A stretch of DNA of 64,000 nucleotides from Gemmiger formicilis (GTDB lineage: Bacteria > Bacillota > Clostridia > Oscillospirales > Ruminococcaceae): NCBI RefSeq assembly GCF_016900095.1, contig NZ_JACJJP010000017.1, positions 1 through 64,000 of the forward strand, in the 5' to 3' direction. Below are positions 32,491 through 40,673 of the stretch, in pieces (the first letter of the stretch is position 1; each line of letters begins with the position of its first letter). Made by a program: the position numbers and the translations under genes. Below the pieces are notes generated by a model that saw nothing but the letters and a program-made list of their open reading frames with translations, made no database searches and was not told the DNA's origin.

Positions 32491-33867
32491 ATGAGTAAGA
32501 CCGTATCCGCCGCCCGCATGGGCACCGAACCGCTGAATCCGCTGCTGCTTTCGCTGGCGATCCCCATGATGATCTCCATGCTGGTGCAGGCGCTGTACAA
32601 CGTGGTGGACAGCATCTTTGTATCCTACGTCAACGAGGCGGCCCTGTCCGCCGTCAGCCTGGCCTATCCCATCCAGAACCTGCTCATCGCCTTTGCGGTG
32701 GGCACCGCGGTGGGTGTGAACGCCTACCTGTCCAAGAATCTGGGCGAAGGCAACCACGCCGAGGCTGACCGCGCCGCCGCCAACGGCTTGTTCCTGGCCG
32801 TGTGCAGCGCCATCGCCTTCCTGCTCTTCGGGCTGTTCGGGGCCAGGGCCTTCATCCACGCCCAGACCTCCGATGCGCTGATTGCCCGCTACGGCTCCGA
32901 ATACCTGAGCATCTGCACCATCTTCAGCCTGGGCTGCTGTGTGCAGTGCATGATGGAAAAGATTCTGGTATCCACCGGACGCAGCACCTTTGCCATGACC
33001 ACCCAGCTTATCGGTGCCGTGACCAACATTGTACTGGACCCGGTGTTCATCTTCGGGCTGTTCGGCGTGCCCCGCATGGAGGCCGCCGGCGCCGCCGTGG
33101 CCACCGTCATCGGCCAGTTTGTGGGCGCGGGTGCGGCTTTGACCCTGCATTTCCTGTACAACAAGGACGTGCACATCTCTTTGCGGGGATTCCGTCCCGC
33201 CCCGCGCACCATCCTGCGCATCTACCAGGTGGGCATCCCCTCCATCGCCATGAACGCCATCGGCAGTGTGATGACCTTCGGCATGAACGCCATCCTCATC
33301 GCCTATTCCAGCACGGCGGTGGCGGTTTTCGGGGTATACTTCAAACTGCAGAGCTTTGTGTTCATGCCGGTGTTCGGGCTGAACAACGGCATGGTTCCCA
33401 TCGTCAGCTACAACTACGGCGCCCGCAAACCCGACCGCATCCTGGGCACCAAGCGCCTGGCCGCCATCTACGCTGTGGGCATCATGTGCCTGGGCTTCCT
33501 GGCCGGGCAGTTCCTGCCGGGGGTGATGCTCAGCATCTTCAACGCCAGCCCGGACATGCTCAGCCTGGGCACGGTGGCCCTGCGCATCATCTCCATCTCC
33601 TTCCTCATGGCCGGTTTCAACGTCATCTCCTCCGCCTACTTCCAGGCGCTGGGCCACGGCGTGCTGGCCTTGTGGGTGTCCATCATCCGCCAGCTGGTGG
33701 TGCTACTGCCCACCGCCTGGCTGCTGAGCCTGGCCGGCCGGGTGGAGCTGGTGTGGTGGGCCTTCCCCATCGCCGAAGTCTTCGCCTTTGTGCTGTGCAT
33801 CGCCTTCCAGCGGGTGTGCTACAACAAGATCATCCGCCCCATGCGCACTGCCGCGGCGGCGGCATGA
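32491..33867 (+). CDS. MATE-family efflux transporter
   Basis: A 458-residue MATE transporter with twelve membrane helices in two similar halves. Recognisable parts are PLLLSLAIPMMISMLVQALYN, VVDSIFVSYV, and NNGMVPIVSYNYGARKP in the second half. Such proteins export cationic drugs or metabolites using Na+ or H+. A GGAGG lies in the end of the preceding gene, 14 bp before the ATG, which fits coupled translation. The substrate is unknown. Confidence 0.92.
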   Translation: MSKTVSAARMGTEPLNPLLLSLAIPMMISMLVQALYNVVDSIFVSYVNEAALSAVSLAYPIQNLLIAFAVGTAVGVNAYLSKNLGEGNHAEADRAAANGLFLAVCSAIAFLLFGLFGARAFIHAQTSDALIARYGSEYLSICTIFSLGCCVQCMMEKILVSTGRSTFAMTTQLIGAVTNIVLDPVFIFGLFGVPRMEAAGAAVATVIGQFVGAGAALTLHFLYNKDVHISLRGFRPAPRTILRIYQVGIPSIAMNAIGSVMTFGMNAILIAYSSTAVAVFGVYFKLQSFVFMPVFGLNNGMVPIVSYNYGARKPDRILGTKRLAAIYAVGIMCLGFLAGQFLPGVMLSIFNASPDMLSLGTVALRIISISFLMAGFNVISSAYFQALGHGVLALWVSIIRQLVVLLPTAWLLSLAGRVELVWWAFPIAEVFAFVLCIAFQRVCYNKIIRPMRTAAAAA

Positions 33868-33892
33868 GACCTCTGCAAGGAGGGGTTTGACT

Positions 33893-34516
33893 ATGCTTCG
33901 CAACATGCGTACCGGTATGTTGATTCTCAGTGTGCTGTATTTTGTGCTGGGCCTGGCCCTGCTGGCCGCCCCCGCCACCAGTCTGCCCTGGATATGCGCC
34001 GGGTTCGGGGCGCTGATCGCCCTCACCGGTGCCCGCAGCCTGTGGCGGTATTCCCGCAACAAGGAGCGGGGCCTGGCCGCCCTGTTCACCCTGGCGGGCG
34101 GGGTGGTCACCCTGGCCCTGGGCCTGTTTTCCCTGCTGCGCCCCGATTTTGTACAGTGGGTGCTGCCGGTGGTGTTCGGCGCTTTCCTGATCGTGGACGG
34201 TGGTGCCCGGGAACAGAGCGCCTGGCAGCTGGTGCGCCGCAAGGGCCAGCGCTGGTGGGTGCTCATGCTGCTGGGCTTTGTCACCGGCATTGCGGGCATC
34301 CTGCTCATTATGCAGCCCTTTGCGGACTGGAAGGTGGATTCCATCTGGCTGTCCGGTCTGCTGCTGATCCTGGAGGGTGTGCTCAACGCCGGATGCACCG
34401 TCTACACCGCCATGCTCCTGCGGGATCTGGACAGGGTAGAAGCCGAACCGGAGGAACCGGCCCCATCCGTGGAAAGCGATGTGCTGCCCTCCGATCCCGA
34501 GGATTCCCGACCGTAA
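33893..34516 (+). CDS. DUF308/HdeD-like membrane protein
   Basis: A 207-residue protein with six hydrophobic helices in three pairs, the pattern of the DUF308 (HdeD-like) family: GMLILSVLYFVLGLALLAAP, LFTLAGGVVTLALGLFSLL and LLGFVTGIAGILLIMQPF. A charged, acidic tail follows (about 175-207). Function in this family is unclear beyond links to acid stress in E. coli. AAGGAGG precedes the ATG, 25 bp after the MATE gene. Confidence 0.8.
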   Translation: MLRNMRTGMLILSVLYFVLGLALLAAPATSLPWICAGFGALIALTGARSLWRYSRNKERGLAALFTLAGGVVTLALGLFSLLRPDFVQWVLPVVFGAFLIVDGGAREQSAWQLVRRKGQRWWVLMLLGFVTGIAGILLIMQPFADWKVDSIWLSGLLLILEGVLNAGCTVYTAMLLRDLDRVEAEPEEPAPSVESDVLPSDPEDSRP

Positions 34517-34552
34517 AGTTGAATTCACAAACAAAAGGAGACCCTTTTCCCT

Positions 34553-35983
34553 ATGGCAAACCAGTATGATCTGATCATCGTCGGCGCCGGCCCGGCCGGT
34601 ATCTTCACCGCCCTGGAACTGCTGCGCAAGAGCAGCCGTCCCGAGGCGCTCAAGATCCTGCTCATTGAAAAGGGCAAGCCGGTGGAGCGCCGCCATTGCC
34701 CCAAGGCCGAGGTGGGCCACTGTGTGAACTGCAAGCCCACCTGCGCCATCACCACCGGTTTTTCCGGTGCGGGAGCCTTCTCCGACGGCAAACTTTCCCT
34801 GTCCCGTGAGGTGGGCGGCGAACTGCCCGAGCTCATCGGGGAGGATTTTGCCCAGGACCTCATTGACTACACCGACAAGATCTATCTGGAATTCGGCGCC
34901 GACCCCCATGTGGAGGGCGTGTACGAGGGTGCCGAGATCAAGGAGATCCGCAAGCGCACCATCCAGGCCGGCCTGCAGCTGGTGGACTGCCCCATCCGTC
35001 ATCTGGGCACCGAAAAAGCCCAGCAGCTCTATCTGAACATCCAGAACTACCTGGCCGCCAAGGGCGTGGAGATGTGGTTTGACACCGAGTGCGACAACAT
35101 CCTGCTGGACGGGGATACCTGCCGGGGCGTGGTGGCCCGCAAGACCGGCGAGCCGGACACCGAGGCGGTGGAAGTGACCGCCCGCCAGGTGGTCATTGCC
35201 ACCGGACGCCGGGGCGCCGAATGGCTGGAAAAGATCTGCGCCGAGCACAACATCGCCCACCGTCCCGGCACTGTGGACATCGGTGTGCGTGTGGAATGCC
35301 GCAACGAGATCATGGAGACCATCAACAACGTGCTGTATGAGGGCAAGCTCATCGGCTATCCCAACCCCTGGAAGAACAAGGTGCGCACCTTCTGCCAGAA
35401 TCCCGGCGGCTTTGTGGCCCAGGAAAACTACGACAACGACCTGGCGGTGGTCAACGGCCACAGCTTCAAGGACCTGAAGAGCTCCAACACCAACCTGGCC
35501 ATTCTGGTCAGCCACAACTTCACCGAGCCCTTCAACCAGCCCATCGCCTACGCCCAGAAGGTGGGCGAGCTGACCAACATGCTGGGCGCGGGGCACATTC
35601 TGGTGCAGCGGTACGGGGATATCCTGAACGGCAAGCGCACCTGGCCCCAGGAACTGGCCCGCTCCAACGTCCGCCCCACCCTGAAGGATGCGGTGGCCGG
35701 GGACATCACCGCCGCCATGCCCTACCGGGCCATGGTGAACATCATCGAGTTCATCAAGATGGTGGACCATGTGGTGCCGGGCTTTGCCGCCCCCGAAACC
35801 CTGCTCTATTCCCCCGAGCTGAAGTTCTACTCCAACAAGGTGCGGATGGACACCGACCTGGAAACCAACGTGGCCAACCTGCACTGCCTGGGGGATTCCT
35901 CCGGCTGGACCCGCGGGCTGATGATGGCTTCGGTCATGGGCGTGCTCATGGGCCGCAAGCTCATTGAAAACCACGGCTTCTGA
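34553..35983 (+). CDS. FAD-dependent dehydrogenase (uncharacterised NAD(P)/FAD protein)
   Basis: A 476-residue flavoprotein. The FAD motif IIVGAGPAGIFTALEL is at residues 8-23, and VVIATGRRGAEWL is the ATG-like second motif. The C-terminus GDSSGWTRGLMMASVMGVLMG closes the FAD site. A cluster HCVNCKPTCAI near residue 60 is typical of this uncharacterised COG2509-like group. The substrate is unknown. AAAGGAG lies 13 bp before the ATG. It is the last gene of the operon and ends at a strong terminator. Confidence 0.85.
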   Translation: MANQYDLIIVGAGPAGIFTALELLRKSSRPEALKILLIEKGKPVERRHCPKAEVGHCVNCKPTCAITTGFSGAGAFSDGKLSLSREVGGELPELIGEDFAQDLIDYTDKIYLEFGADPHVEGVYEGAEIKEIRKRTIQAGLQLVDCPIRHLGTEKAQQLYLNIQNYLAAKGVEMWFDTECDNILLDGDTCRGVVARKTGEPDTEAVEVTARQVVIATGRRGAEWLEKICAEHNIAHRPGTVDIGVRVECRNEIMETINNVLYEGKLIGYPNPWKNKVRTFCQNPGGFVAQENYDNDLAVVNGHSFKDLKSSNTNLAILVSHNFTEPFNQPIAYAQKVGELTNMLGAGHILVQRYGDILNGKRTWPQELARSNVRPTLKDAVAGDITAAMPYRAMVNIIEFIKMVDHVVPGFAAPETLLYSPELKFYSNKVRMDTDLETNVANLHCLGDSSGWTRGLMMASVMGVLMGRKLIENHGF

Positions 35984-35994
35984 TCAAAACCAAA

Positions 35995-36041
35995 AAAATC
36001 CCCGGCACGAAGTTTTTGCCCTTCGTGCCGGGGATTTTCTA
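35995..36041. terminator. bidirectional terminator
   Basis: An 18 bp perfect stem (AAAATCCCCGGCACGAAG and its complement) with an 8 nt loop lies between the convergent flavoprotein and protease genes. Confidence 0.9.
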
Positions 36042-36080
36042 TTTCCTGGGAAAGGATTTCATGCTGTGCTGCGGATGGGA

Positions 36081-37580
36081 TCAGCCGGCGGCGTTCTCGG
36101 TGGTGGAAGCCGCGCTGGTGTTGGTGCCTTCGCCCAGCACCACCTGGTAGGTGGCCATCTTGCCGTCCCGCTCGATCTGCAGGTTGACGGTGTCGCCCAC
36201 CGCCTTCTGCTGCAGGTACCCGGTCAGGTCACTGCTCTCGGAGACGGAGTTGTCGTCAATGGCAATGATGCGGTCGCCCACCTGCAGGCCGGCGTTGGCC
36301 GCGCCGCTGCCCGGGGTAACCTGGTAGATATACACGCCGTAGTCGGACACACCGAACTGCATGGCGTTGTCCTGGGTGACGGTGATGACGGTCACACCCA
36401 GGGCCGGGCGCTTGACATAGCCGTTCTCAATCAGGTCCTGGGCAATGTCCATGGCCGTGTTGATGGGGATGGCAAAGCCCAGACCTTCGGCGTTGGTGGC
36501 TTCACCGGTGTTGGTGGTGGAGCCGCTCTTGGCGTTGACAATGCCGATGAGTTCGCCCTGGCCGTTGAACAGGCCGCCGCCGGAGTTGCCCGGGCTGATG
36601 GCCGCGTCGGTCTGGATCAGGCTCATCTCATTGCTTTCCACCTCCACCGAACGGTTCACCGCGCTGATGATGCCGTCGGTGACGGTGCCGCTCAGGGTGC
36701 CCAGGGGGTTGCCCACGGCCACCGCCAGTTCACCCACGGCCAGCGCGTCGGAATCGCCGATGGTGGCGGCGTTCAGGCCGGTGGCGTCAATCTTGACCAC
36801 CGCAATGTCGGAGGTGGTATCCTCGCCCACCACGGTGGCGGTGTATTCGGTGTCGTCGGGCAGCTGCACCGTGATGTTGGTGGCGCCGTTGACCACGTGG
36901 GCGCAGGTCAGGATGTAGCCGTCCTGGCTGATGATGACACCGGAACCGGCGCCGCTCTGCACATAGTTGCCGAACCAGCTGTTGGTGCTGACCATCTGTT
37001 CGGTGGTGATGGCCACCACGCTGGGCTGTGCCTTGGCCGCGATTTCGGTCATGGTCAGGTTGGTGCCGCCGGCGCTGCCCTGGTTGGAAGCGGTGGCGTT
37101 TTCGTCACGCTGCACCTGCTGCACCACCACCTGGTTGCCGTTGAGCCCGGCGCGGGTGGCGGCCACCGTGCCCAGCAGACCGCCGCCGAAGCCCAGCACC
37201 ACAACGCCCACACCGGCCAGCACACGCAGGCCGATCTTCTTGCCGTTCTTCTTGTGAGGACGGGGCGGCTGGGGCGGGGTGGTCTGGGTGCCGTAACCGT
37301 TCACCGGACCGGTGGGCCCGCCGGGATTGCCGTAGCTGCCGGCGCCGGGATTGGACGCGGTGTAGGTATGGGCCTCGCCGGAGTTGGGCGCATCGGCCGA
37401 AGCCTGGCTGGTATAGTCGGTACGGGCGGTGTTGGCGGTGTTCATGCCGCTGCTGCCCACGTTGGGATAGCCCCCCGCGGTGTTCTCGGTTGCGGAGCCC
37501 TGGGGCGGCGTGGTCCCGCCGGTGGGCGGGGTATTCTGCGGGTTCTGGTTATACAGACCCGAGTAATCGTATTCGCTCAT
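36081..37580 (-). CDS. htrA: HtrA/DegP-like membrane serine protease
   Basis: A 499-residue S1C protease. A disordered, Gly/Pro/Asn/Thr-rich cytoplasmic N-terminus (1-110) and one membrane helix (about 117-139) precede the trypsin-like domain with His228 (TCAHVV), Asp258 (TSDIAVV) and Ser333 (SPGNSGGG). A single PDZ domain (about 390-480) ends the protein. The layout matches the surface quality-control proteases HtrA/HtrB of Firmicutes. AAAAGGAG precedes the ATG. A TATACT box and a perfect inverted repeat lie upstream. Confidence 0.95.
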   Translation of the reverse strand: MSEYDYSGLYNQNPQNTPPTGGTTPPQGSATENTAGGYPNVGSSGMNTANTARTDYTSQASADAPNSGEAHTYTASNPGAGSYGNPGGPTGPVNGYGTQTTPPQPPRPHKKNGKKIGLRVLAGVGVVVLGFGGGLLGTVAATRAGLNGNQVVVQQVQRDENATASNQGSAGGTNLTMTEIAAKAQPSVVAITTEQMVSTNSWFGNYVQSGAGSGVIISQDGYILTCAHVVNGATNITVQLPDDTEYTATVVGEDTTSDIAVVKIDATGLNAATIGDSDALAVGELAVAVGNPLGTLSGTVTDGIISAVNRSVEVESNEMSLIQTDAAISPGNSGGGLFNGQGELIGIVNAKSGSTTNTGEATNAEGLGFAIPINTAMDIAQDLIENGYVKRPALGVTVITVTQDNAMQFGVSDYGVYIYQVTPGSGAANAGLQVGDRIIAIDDNSVSESSDLTGYLQQKAVGDTVNLQIERDGKMATYQVVLGEGTNTSAASTTENAAG

Positions 37581-37664
37581 GATTTGTGCACTCCTTTTAT
37601 CTATTCAATACGCGGGATCGGCGCCAAAGCGCCTCCGGCTCTCTTTCTTTCGAGCTTGTCTATG

Positions 37665-37690
37665 AGTATAGTCGCCAATTGTGAAATTGG
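37665..37690 (-). promoter_or_regulatory. htrA -10 box and adjacent inverted repeat
   Basis: TATACT on the minus strand (37665-37670) is preceded by the perfect palindrome CCAATT-N4-AATTGG (37675-37690). The palindrome fills the spacer up to the -35 position, a classic place for a repressor site. Confidence 0.5.
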
Positions 37691-37746
37691 TTTTTCCTGA
37701 CCGTGAAACAAATGTGAAAAGCCCGCGGCCATCGCCTTTGCCGGCC

Positions 37747-37776
37747 TTGACAAACCACGGTTCTTGGCCGTATTCT
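37747..37776 (+). promoter_or_regulatory. promoter of the GNAT-MnmM gene
   Basis: TTGACA and TATTCT are separated by 18 bp, 31 bp before the ATG. Confidence 0.65.
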
Positions 37777-37806
37777 AATGACAAATCACAGGAAAGGAGC
37801 CCCGCC

Positions 37807-38685
37807 ATGCAGGTCACCCGACAAGGCAACCGCTATCTACTGTACAAGGAATCCTCCCTCATCGGTCAGGCCGAGCTGGACGGCGACCGCATCACCCTGT
37901 TCACCGTCCATACCCAGTGGCGGGGTCGGGGATACGGCAGCTATCTGTTACGGGAAATGCTGCGGATGAACGACGGATTTGCCCGCCAGATTTCCAGCCG
38001 GTTTGTGGCCCCCGCCCCGGAAAACGACGCCGCCATGGCCCTGCTGCAAAAGTTCGGGTTTTCCCCCACGGGGGCGCCGGACGGGTCCTGGCAGCGGGTG
38101 CATGCCCCCGACCTGAGCGCCGTGGAGCTGTGCCACCGGTTTCTGGAAAGCACCATTCCCACCGGCGGGTCCTTTCTGGACGCCACCTGCGGCAACGGCC
38201 ACGACACCCTGTTTTTGTGCCGCAAGGCATCTCCCAACGGCCGGGTTCTGGCCATGGACATCCAGCCCGCCGCAGTGGAAGCCACCAACCGGCTGCTGGC
38301 CGAGCACGGCCTGCAGGGGGTGGGGCGGGCCATCGTCTGCAACCACCGGGACCTGGGGCATCTGATTCCGCCGGGCACCCTGGACGGGGTGATGTTCAAC
38401 TTCGGCTGGCTGCCCGGGGCGGACCACGCCGTCCACTCTGCCGCCGAAAGCACCCTGCCCGCTTTGCAGGCGGCGCTGGATGCCCTGAAACCCGGCGGCG
38501 TGCTGGCCGCGGTGCTGTACAGCGGCAAGGTCATCGGCGACGGGGAAAAGCAGGCGGCGCTGGAATTCTTCCGGTCTCTGCCCCTGACCAAGTACACCGT
38601 ACTGGTGTGCGAGTTCGCCAACTGGGCGCCCACGGCGCCTCTGCCCTGCTTTGTGCTGAAACGGCCCTTCCACACCGGTCTTTGA
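37807..38685 (+). CDS. GNAT domain fused to MnmM/YtqB-type tRNA methyltransferase
   Basis: A 292-residue two-domain protein. Residues 1-95 are a small GNAT domain with the acetyl-CoA loop QWRGRGYGSYLL (37-48). Residues 105-292 are a class I SAM methyltransferase of the YtqB/MnmM family: FLDATCGNGHDT (123-134), AMDIQPAAVEAT, the diagnostic FNFGWLPGADH (198-207), LKPGGVLAAVLYSG and a C-terminal CEFANW. MnmM makes the last step of mnm5s2U34 in tRNA wobble bases of Gram-positive bacteria. The GNAT part has no known role there. AAAGGAG precedes the ATG and the frame is continuous, so the fusion looks real. Confidence 0.85.
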   Translation: MQVTRQGNRYLLYKESSLIGQAELDGDRITLFTVHTQWRGRGYGSYLLREMLRMNDGFARQISSRFVAPAPENDAAMALLQKFGFSPTGAPDGSWQRVHAPDLSAVELCHRFLESTIPTGGSFLDATCGNGHDTLFLCRKASPNGRVLAMDIQPAAVEATNRLLAEHGLQGVGRAIVCNHRDLGHLIPPGTLDGVMFNFGWLPGADHAVHSAAESTLPALQAALDALKPGGVLAAVLYSGKVIGDGEKQAALEFFRSLPLTKYTVLVCEFANWAPTAPLPCFVLKRPFHTGL

Positions 38686-38698
38686 GTATTATACCACA

Positions 38699-38735
38699 CC
38701 CCGGGTTCGCCTCCAAGGCGGTCCGGGGCATTTTT
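38699..38735 (+). terminator. terminator after the GNAT-MnmM gene
   Basis: A GC-rich hairpin (CCCCGG...CCGGGG with inner CGCC/GGCG) is followed by five T. Confidence 0.75.
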
Positions 38736-38759
38736 CTGGCCCGGGAATGTAAAAATTCG

Positions 38760-38788
38760 TTGCAATTGCGCGCCAAACAGGGTATGAT
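38760..38788 (+). promoter_or_regulatory. promoter of prfC
   Basis: TTGCAA and TATGAT are separated by 17 bp. It predicts a leader of about 85 nt that contains the start-stop element. Confidence 0.7.
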
Positions 38789-38808
38789 AAAAGAGTATGT
38801 ATAGAATA

Positions 38809-38829
38809 GAGGAGTGTGCCCCCATGTGA
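38809..38829 (+). promoter_or_regulatory. start-stop element in the prfC leader
   Basis: GAGGAG is followed, after 9 bp, by ATG-TGA (38824-38829), a minimal reading frame of one codon and a stop. Four bases further, ATG at 38833 is in frame with prfC and would add 16 residues. A ribosome initiating here would terminate at once next to the release-factor gene. Confidence 0.5.
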
Positions 38830-38880
38830 CCGATGCCTTTTTGCCGTCACTGTCACAGATACGAAGGAGTAAAGGAAAAT

Positions 38881-40494
38881 ATGGCTTCATTGCGTGAAGA
38901 AATCGAAAGCCGGCGCACATTTGCGATCATCTCGCACCCCGACGCCGGCAAAACCACCCTGACCGAAAAGCTGCTTCTGTACGGGGGCGCCATCCAGACC
39001 GCCGGTTCGGTCAAGGGCAAGCAGAGTGCCAAGCACGCTGTGTCCGACTGGATGGACATTGAAAAGCAGCGCGGCATCTCGGTCACCTCGTCGGTGCTGC
39101 AGTTCCGCTACCAGGGCAAGTGCATCAACATTCTGGACACCCCCGGCCACCAGGACTTCTCCGAAGATACCTACCGCACCCTGATGGCGGCGGACTCTGC
39201 CGTCATGGTCATCGACGCGGCCAAGGGCGTGGAGGCCCAGACCATCAAGCTGTTCAAGGTCTGCACCCTGCGCCACATCCCCATCTTCACCTTCATCAAC
39301 AAGATGGACCGGGAGGCCCGGGACCCCTTTGAGCTGATGGAGAACATCGAGGAGATTCTGGGCATCAAGACCTATCCCATGAACTGGCCCATCGGCTGCG
39401 GCAAGGGCTTCAAGGGCGTGTTTGACCGGGCCAGCCGCCGGGTGCTGGCCTTTGAGGGCGACGGCCGCGCCAACGGCGTGCGGATGGTGGATGAGATTGA
39501 GGCAAGTCTGGGCGATGCCGCCCTGGACGAGCTCATCGGCACCGAAAACCACCAGCGCCTGGCCGACGACATCGAACTATTGGACGGCGCCGCCGAGGAG
39601 TTTGACCTGGAGGCGGTACACCGCGGCGAGCTGTCCCCGGTGTTCTTCGGCTCGGCGCTGACCAACTTCGGCGTGGAACCCTTCCTGCGGGACTTTTTGC
39701 GCCTGACCCCCACCCCGCTGCCCCGCAAGGACGCCGAGAGCGGCGAGCTGGTGGATCCCATGCGTTCGGATTTTTCCGGGTTCATCTTCAAGATCCAGGC
39801 CAACATGAACAAGAACCACCGGGACCGCATCGCCTTTGTGCGCATCTGCTCCGGCAAGTTCGAGCGCGGCATGGAAGCCTACCATGTGCAGGAGAACAAG
39901 AACATCAAACTGGCCACCGGCACCAGCATGATGGCCGACGACCGCGCCATTGTGGACGAAGCCTACGCCGGGGACATCATCGGCCTGTTTGACCCGGGCA
40001 TCTTCTCCATCGGCGACACCTTGTGCACTGGCAAGCCCCATGTGCGGTTTGCGGGCATTCCTACCTTCGCCCCCGAGCACTTTGCCCGGGTGACCCAGGT
40101 GGACACCATGAAGCGCAAGCAGTTCGTCAAGGGCATGGAACAGATCGCCCAGGAAGGCGCCATCCAGATCTTCCGGGACCTGGACGCCGGCATGGAAGAA
40201 GTCATCGTGGGCGTTGTGGGCGTGCTGCAGCTGGAAGTGCTGGAATACCGCCTGAAGAATGAATACAACGTGGATATCCGGATGCAGAACCTGCCTTACG
40301 AGTATATCCGCTGGATTCTGAACACCCCTGACGAGCTGGACCCCAAGACCCTGGACGTGACCAGCGACACCCGCTGTGTGGAGGACCTGAAGGGCAACCG
40401 CCTGCTGCTGTTCGGCAGCCCGTGGAGCATCAACTGGGCCCAGGAACACAACAGCGACCTGCGCTTGTCCGAGTTCGGCAACCTCACCTTCTGA
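38881..40494 (+). CDS. prfC: peptide chain release factor 3
   Basis: A 537-residue translational GTPase that recycles class I release factors. The G1 motif SHPDAGKTT is at residues 18-26, G3 is DTPGHQDF, G4 NKMD. The domain order and length fit RF3 rather than EF-G, and IEKQRGISVTSSV is the RF3 switch region. The start MASLREEIESRR follows AAAGGAAAAT. An in-frame ATG 48 bp upstream (38833) could give a longer form but has no ribosome site of its own. The leader contains a start-stop element. Confidence 0.95.
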   Translation: MASLREEIESRRTFAIISHPDAGKTTLTEKLLLYGGAIQTAGSVKGKQSAKHAVSDWMDIEKQRGISVTSSVLQFRYQGKCINILDTPGHQDFSEDTYRTLMAADSAVMVIDAAKGVEAQTIKLFKVCTLRHIPIFTFINKMDREARDPFELMENIEEILGIKTYPMNWPIGCGKGFKGVFDRASRRVLAFEGDGRANGVRMVDEIEASLGDAALDELIGTENHQRLADDIELLDGAAEEFDLEAVHRGELSPVFFGSALTNFGVEPFLRDFLRLTPTPLPRKDAESGELVDPMRSDFSGFIFKIQANMNKNHRDRIAFVRICSGKFERGMEAYHVQENKNIKLATGTSMMADDRAIVDEAYAGDIIGLFDPGIFSIGDTLCTGKPHVRFAGIPTFAPEHFARVTQVDTMKRKQFVKGMEQIAQEGAIQIFRDLDAGMEEVIVGVVGVLQLEVLEYRLKNEYNVDIRMQNLPYEYIRWILNTPDELDPKTLDVTSDTRCVEDLKGNRLLLFGSPWSINWAQEHNSDLRLSEFGNLTF

Positions 40495-40511
40495 TTGTAC
40501 GATGCACCGTT

Positions 40512-40547
40512 CACCCGTCCGCAGATTGCGGGCGGGTGTTTTTGTTT
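40512..40547 (+). terminator. terminator of prfC
   Basis: CACCCGTCCGCA / TGCGGGCGGGTG (one G-T pair) with a 3 nt loop is followed by a T run. Confidence 0.8.
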
Positions 40548-40561
40548 GTTGGGCACCGTCC

Positions 40562-40590
40562 TTGTCCTGTCCCCGGTTGTGTGGTATAAT
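40562..40590 (+). promoter_or_regulatory. promoter of the radical SAM operon
   Basis: TTGTCC and TATAAT are separated by 17 bp, and TGG precedes the -10. It is 83 bp before the first ATG. Confidence 0.75.
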
Positions 40591-40673
40591 AGCCACAAAT
40601 TTCTGAAACGTTTTTGTCTGGGTCGGTTTTGTGACCGAACCCACTTTTTGAATATGATACAGGAGGGTATCTC

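Noticed and set aside
30688-33657. A 989-codon open frame on the minus strand
   Set aside because: Only the part to 31674 is the oxidoreductase. The rest runs antisense to the cytidylate-kinase-like and MATE genes and reads like low-complexity Gly/His/Gln-rich shadow sequence of GC-rich DNA.
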